From: Capsicum annuum
Lineage: Eukaryota > Streptophyta > Magnoliopsida > Solanales > Solanaceae
NCBI RefSeq assembly: GCF_002878395.1
Contig: NC_061121.1
Location: 15,714,753 to 15,778,752 of the forward strand
Length of the DNA: 64,000 nucleotides
Direction of reading: 5' to 3'
Shown: in pieces, positions 59,852 to 64,000 of the stretch
Numbering within the stretch: position 1 is the stretch's first letter
Layout of the letters: the number at the start of each line of letters is the position of its first letter
Program-made: the position numbers and the translations under genes
Notes under the pieces: model-generated
What the model saw: the letters and a program-made list of their open reading frames with translations, nothing else
Told to the model about the DNA's origin: nothing
Databases searched by the model: none

Positions 59852-60689
59852 TATAGCACCCTAACTTTTTGAACCAGAATGCTACATGGTGCTCATGACC
59901 CCGAAGGACCTCAAGCTAACCCATGACTGATATCTGTACCTGTATACTATGTAATATATCATATATGGAAACATGAACATGAAACTATATAAGTTTCGAA
60001 CTGAATAAACGTCTGATAACAAAATGTCTAAAAAAGGTATAACAATTCCAAAACAAGTCATAAATACTGAAAATAATAAGATCTGAATATCTAATCTGAC
60101 ATCTAGTTTGAAAGCCTCTAACTGAACTGAATAAGGAGTTGAAGGAACATGTCTCCAACTAACTCCATATAGCAACTGAATAGTAAATGTAGCAATAATT
60201 ATATCATTCTCGAATGAGAAGGACTCATTGCAAACTCTGAACACTGGAATACTACTACTGATCTGGAGCTCGTACCTCTGAACCTATGGTGTAACATAAG
60301 AGAAAGCACCATAGCATAAATACATCAGTACGTCTGAATGTACTGAGTATACGAGTGAAGTAGGCTAAATGCAAAGGGTTATATGCATGAACAATGCTAA
60401 CTAATATGAACATGAGAAACATATATGCATACATAACTGTAATTGAACTCATAGAGATACTTACTACTGAGTCTAAATACTGATAACATGAGTGTACTGA
60501 TACTGAGATACTGAATAGATGAATAACTATTTTTGACTGTTTGAACTATGAAGAACTAGTCTGGTTGACTGTGTCTGATAGTTCTGAAGCTGAATACTGA
60601 TATCATGAATTCAAATAACTGATATGACTGATACATGAGTTCAGAAAATTGATATAACTGATATAACTGTGGTGATCGGTCTACCCAAT

Positions 60690-61300
60690 GTAACTGAACT
60701 GAGCAACTATATTTGATAGTCTAAGTTTTGATGGAACTATCTGAGTTCTATTTTATATGGAGTAACTGAATTTGAGATCAGTCCTATCTAGTGGGTGATC
60801 TTTAAATTTGATGATTCTGATACTGTTTAAATATAGTTGAGATCAATCCTGTCTAATGGATGACCTTGAAGTCTATTTATAATGATAAGGATTGATTGTC
60901 TCTAACAATACTGAATCTGTACTACTGAACTGAGTTGACTATATCTGGCAGTCATAAATCTGTAACTGAAACTGTAGGATGTATTCATCTAACCGACATG
61001 CCCTAAGCTAAGTTGACTGGGGTCCAATATCTACCGTGACTGGAAGGGTGTCAGTACCATGCCACCAGTAAAGACATCTGCTATGGAGTCAGTCCTAATC
61101 GAGCGGGTGACTCCTGGGATCAGTCCAATACATATAAATGTGCTAACGGAGGACTCCTGAGTATGTCAATCCTATCTAACAGGTGATATCTCGTACCTAC
61201 ACTAGCTACGTAGTTCTGGAACTTAGGGATTGCTTCTAAGGATCTCAGTCCTAATCTAGCGGGTGACTCCCCATCCCTAGGCTCACTGGGTGCTGAATCC
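60690..61300 (-). repeat. Expanded tandem repeats in S2
   Basis: At least five imperfect units with TCAGTCCTA(A/T)(C/T)TAG(C/T)GGGTGA, which E1's LTR has in fewer, shorter copies (48225-48310). Read on the other strand, H1 carries TCACCCGTCAGATTGGCTT-like units at 63545-63990. Confidence 0.65.
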
Positions 61301-62506
61301 TACTCTCATTTGAAAGACACTAAACTAAATAATTGGACTAAACTGAATAACTGAACTGAACTAATTAGCTGAACTAATACTAATTAACTAGACTGATACT
61401 AGTGGTATTGTTTAGCGGAGTTAAACTAAGTTTACTGGATTCCGATGACTAACGGAATGTACTGAGTTTTGAGGACTGGTTGAGAGTACTGAATTACTGA
61501 GATTGACTTTGAAAACTAAAGTTACATATATTATTGAGTACTGAGATCACTGAACTACTAAGATTACTGAGGTTACTGGATTTTCCTGAGTCACATGACT
61601 GACTGAATTCTATAGATCATGGCTTGACTGAGAGTATCGTGATAACATGACATGGATCTAGGCACACAACTATATTTTTAGGTACGAATACCCCCAAGAC
61701 TCGATGGAAGGAAACTGACACAACATGACTGACTTGATCATAAGATTGGAGTCTCATAAATAGGGGATATTATACTTCATGTAGTTCTTCAACATCTTAA
61801 GCATGGTAGGGAGTGTATGGATATATTTGATGTACATCTAGTATATCTCCATTATCATACATGCTTCATACCATAACAATAGAAACACATCAATAGCATG
61901 GACTTTATATTGAAGTATATAGCTAACATGGACTTGTCATTTAGATAACATGGAACCATGTAAACATGAATTTCTAGCACCCTAAGCATTTTATCAAACA
62001 CCTTGCATGCATAATATTGAGCATAGATGTACTTAACAAATTTAGAAATCTTGAACCACCCAAATTCATGGGTTTCCAACTAACCTATTCACATGATTCA
62101 TGAAAAACACATCAAGATACCTTGAATCCAAACAACAATCATTAACATGAATATAGTCATAAAACAAAAAAGAAATCACAATTTATAATCTAAAACATGA
62201 TTGTTGAGCTCCATGGATGAAAGGGACCCATGGATGAACACTACGGATACCTTAGATTAAGAATACATGAAGATTGATGGCGAAATTTCCTTGAAATAGA
62301 CTCTTCTATGAAAACCCTAGGGTTTTAATCTTGAGAGGAAACCCTAATCTTGTGGTTGAGAGTGTATGAGAGAGCTTTTTGAGATGTTTAACTAAAGAGA
62401 ATAGAAGATAATACACTTCTTGAGGGTTATAAGTTGTGGGAAGTGAAGGAAAAAAAATCAAAATACCCTTACTAAAGCGTCCCTCAATTGCTGGGAAAAA
62501 TAGCTG

Positions 62507-62740
62507 ACGACATTCCAGATAAGCTGTCAAGCTGGCGATAGGTCGTCATGAATTGTCGTCACAAAAGGGTAAAATTTTGAGTTTCGAGTTAGGTTGACGA
62601 CATTGGTGATAGGCCGTCACGAGCATGATGGCTTTTCAAAAAATGTCATCACCAGGGTCAGAAATCTACCCAGGTTTTACGACATTGCTGATAGGCCGTC
62701 AAAGGCGTGACGGTTTGCCACAAATATTGTCACCAGTTTC
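62507..62740 (-). repeat. Three-unit GC-rich tandem repeat in S2
   Basis: ACGACATT followed by GATA(A/G)GC(C/T)GTCA at 62507, 62597 and 62679, spaced 90 and 82 bp. The units are rich in TGACG/CGTCA. Confidence 0.8.
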
Positions 62741-63116
62741 CAAGCCAGACATGCTGGAGTAAAATGGGTATAACTCTTTGCTCCGATATTAGATTTAGGA
62801 GAAATTGGTATCGTTGGAATATAATTCAAATATATTTCATTTGATATATAGTAAACTACCCAGTTCATCATATACAATGAGTTATGGCCAATTGAAGTTG
62901 ACCTAAGTTTTGACGCTCGCTAAAACTTGAACGATAGGAAAGCTTTCAAGTTGTACTTGAGTTAGGGGACCTAAATGATCTAAATTCATGCTCAAATAGA
63001 TTCCCACACTACATAATTGATTAACACAATAAATTTACATAGGATTTAAGGATTTTGAAATGTCTAAGCATAGGAATAATGAATTTTCATCCTAGTCCAA
63101 AATGTGGGGTATTACA

Positions 63117-64000
63117 GATACAGAACTTAAGACATCACAATAATCTCTATAATCGGCGTAATCTCAGCATCACTAGTAATGTATCCTCAGTTTTGTACTC
63201 AGCTCAGATTTAGTAGTATTCAAGTGTTCAATTCAGTCCTCGGTAGTATTCAAGTAATCTATGCTGAGTTCAGTGTTGTTTAGTCAAATAACGAGATTTT
63301 ATAGTATTTCGTTAGATATGGAACTAAGTGAATTCGGATTAACTCAGTCAGATCATTCAAGAAACATGATCAGTATCAGATTTAACTTAGTTTGTGTTCA
63401 GTTAAGAATCAGTTTAGAGTTTTTCAGTTGGGAATAGGAGCTAGTACTAAGCGAGGGCAGGAATGGCGGATTCCTATCAGAGAGGTAGAGTCATTAGGAG
63501 AAATCCCTAAGCTCCAGAACTGCGTAGCCATTGCAGGATGTAGGAGTCACCTACCAGGAAAGGATAGTCACCCGTCAGATTGGCTTAACTATTATATTAC
63601 CTTCGGCTTGACTTCCTGCAAGGGTTACCCGTTAGATAGGCTTGACCAGAGAGGTCTTTACCTATGGCACGGTATTGATACCCTTCCAACTAGGGTTACA
63701 GGTTAGACCTCACCAGTTGAGATTTGGGGCATGTCAATTAAGAGACTACTTCCCATAATTCCAGTTCAGTATCAATCTTTAGAAATTAGGACTGTCAGAT
63801 ATAATCATCTATCTCAGTAAGGAACTCAGATAGTTCCAATGATTCTTGACCCACCCATCAGATAGGCTTGGTCCCATATAAAGTTATTTGTATCAGATCT
63901 ATAGATCACCAGTCAAACAGGCCTGATGTCAGTATCATATTCAATTACGTAATATCGTTATTAGATCTAGAGATCACCCATTACATAGGCTTGATCTCAG
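63117..64000 (+). repeat. H1 LTR, second part, continues beyond window
   Basis: It resumes with GATACAGAAC. The word GGGAATAGGAGCTAGTACTAA matches 32702 of the B1 LTR. Repeats with GATCACC(A/C)GT(C/T)A and TAGGCTTGA run from 63545 to the end. No primer site is reached. Confidence 0.8.

Larger units (their letters stand above)
59852..63116 (-). mobile_element. S2, minus-strand solo LTR of the E1 family
   Basis: 3265 bp. It reads TATAGCACCCT at the left (decayed TGTAACACCCT) and GGGGTATTACA at the right, flanked by AATAC (59847-59851) and GATAC (63117-63121), a 5-bp duplication with one change. It is homologous to E1's LTR throughout but longer. The extra length lies mainly in tandem repeats at 60690-61300 (AGTCCTAATC(G/T)AGCGGGTGA units). 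The three-unit repeat at 62507-62740 replaces E1's GC block. Donor-like AAG|GTATCC at 62251/62250. Confidence 0.88.

Noticed and set aside
59882..60452. Two minus-strand frames of 120 and 65 codons in S2
   Set aside because: Hydrophobic-looking translation of LTR sequence; the matching E1 and F1 LTRs do not keep them.
63392..63706. 104-codon frame near the window end
   Set aside because: It is in the H1 LTR across repeat units; the B1 LTR does not keep it.

Overview
This window is intergenic plant DNA. I find no host gene, rRNA, tRNA or CRISPR array. It is almost wholly LTR retrotransposons nested in one another, as in the pericentromeric or repeat-rich part of a large eudicot genome. Solanaceae is my best guess, from overall sequence feel only. 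Most elements are Ty3/gypsy chromoviruses of the Tekay/Del type: LTRs of about 2.5 kb, an initiator-Met tRNA primer site (TGGTATCAGAGC), then gag, protease, RT, RNase H, integrase and a chromodomain-like C-terminus. All coding regions carry stops or frameshifts. One different element resembles Athila (tRNA-Asp-like primer site, no recognisable pol).

Layout. 1-7775: right-hand part of R1, a plus-strand element with a large non-coding interior. 7776-31270: one old minus-strand Tekay element, K, split by R1, T2, S1, A1 and B1. T2 (10707-20638) is complete, minus strand, with target duplication GGTGA. S1 (21450-24019) is a plus-strand solo LTR. A1 (25407-30832) is the Athila-like element. B1 (31271-40191) is a plus-strand Tekay element sitting in K's gag. 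Its 3' LTR is cut short at 40192, where a 1.45-kb piece of an A1-type element (40192-41646) joins it to E1.

41647-49891: E1, minus-strand Tekay, whose pol is the least damaged. 49892-53340: unclassified LTR-like DNA carrying a 1450-bp Mutator-like transposon (51454-52903) with a perfect 9-bp target duplication. 53341-54075: degenerate minisatellite. 54321-58207: F1, minus-strand Tekay, cut by H1, a plus-strand LTR (58208 to the window end) that itself contains the minus-strand solo LTR S2 (59852-63116).

Main new observation. All 11 Tekay-type LTR copies that cover the site keep a splice-donor-like AAG|GTAT 3' of the TATA region. The three readable gag starts are preceded by a CTAAT branch-like motif 21-24 nt upstream of a pyrimidine-rich AG acceptor. 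This predicts a leader intron of about 2.2 kb that removes the rest of the LTR and the primer site from gag-pol mRNA and leaves them in genomic RNA. Other recurring features are a GC-rich repeat block that differs between lineages but sits at the same place upstream of the promoter, internal LTR tandem repeats with dyad symmetry, and a CATTCG-AGGA-CGAATG stem-loop beside the polypurine tract.
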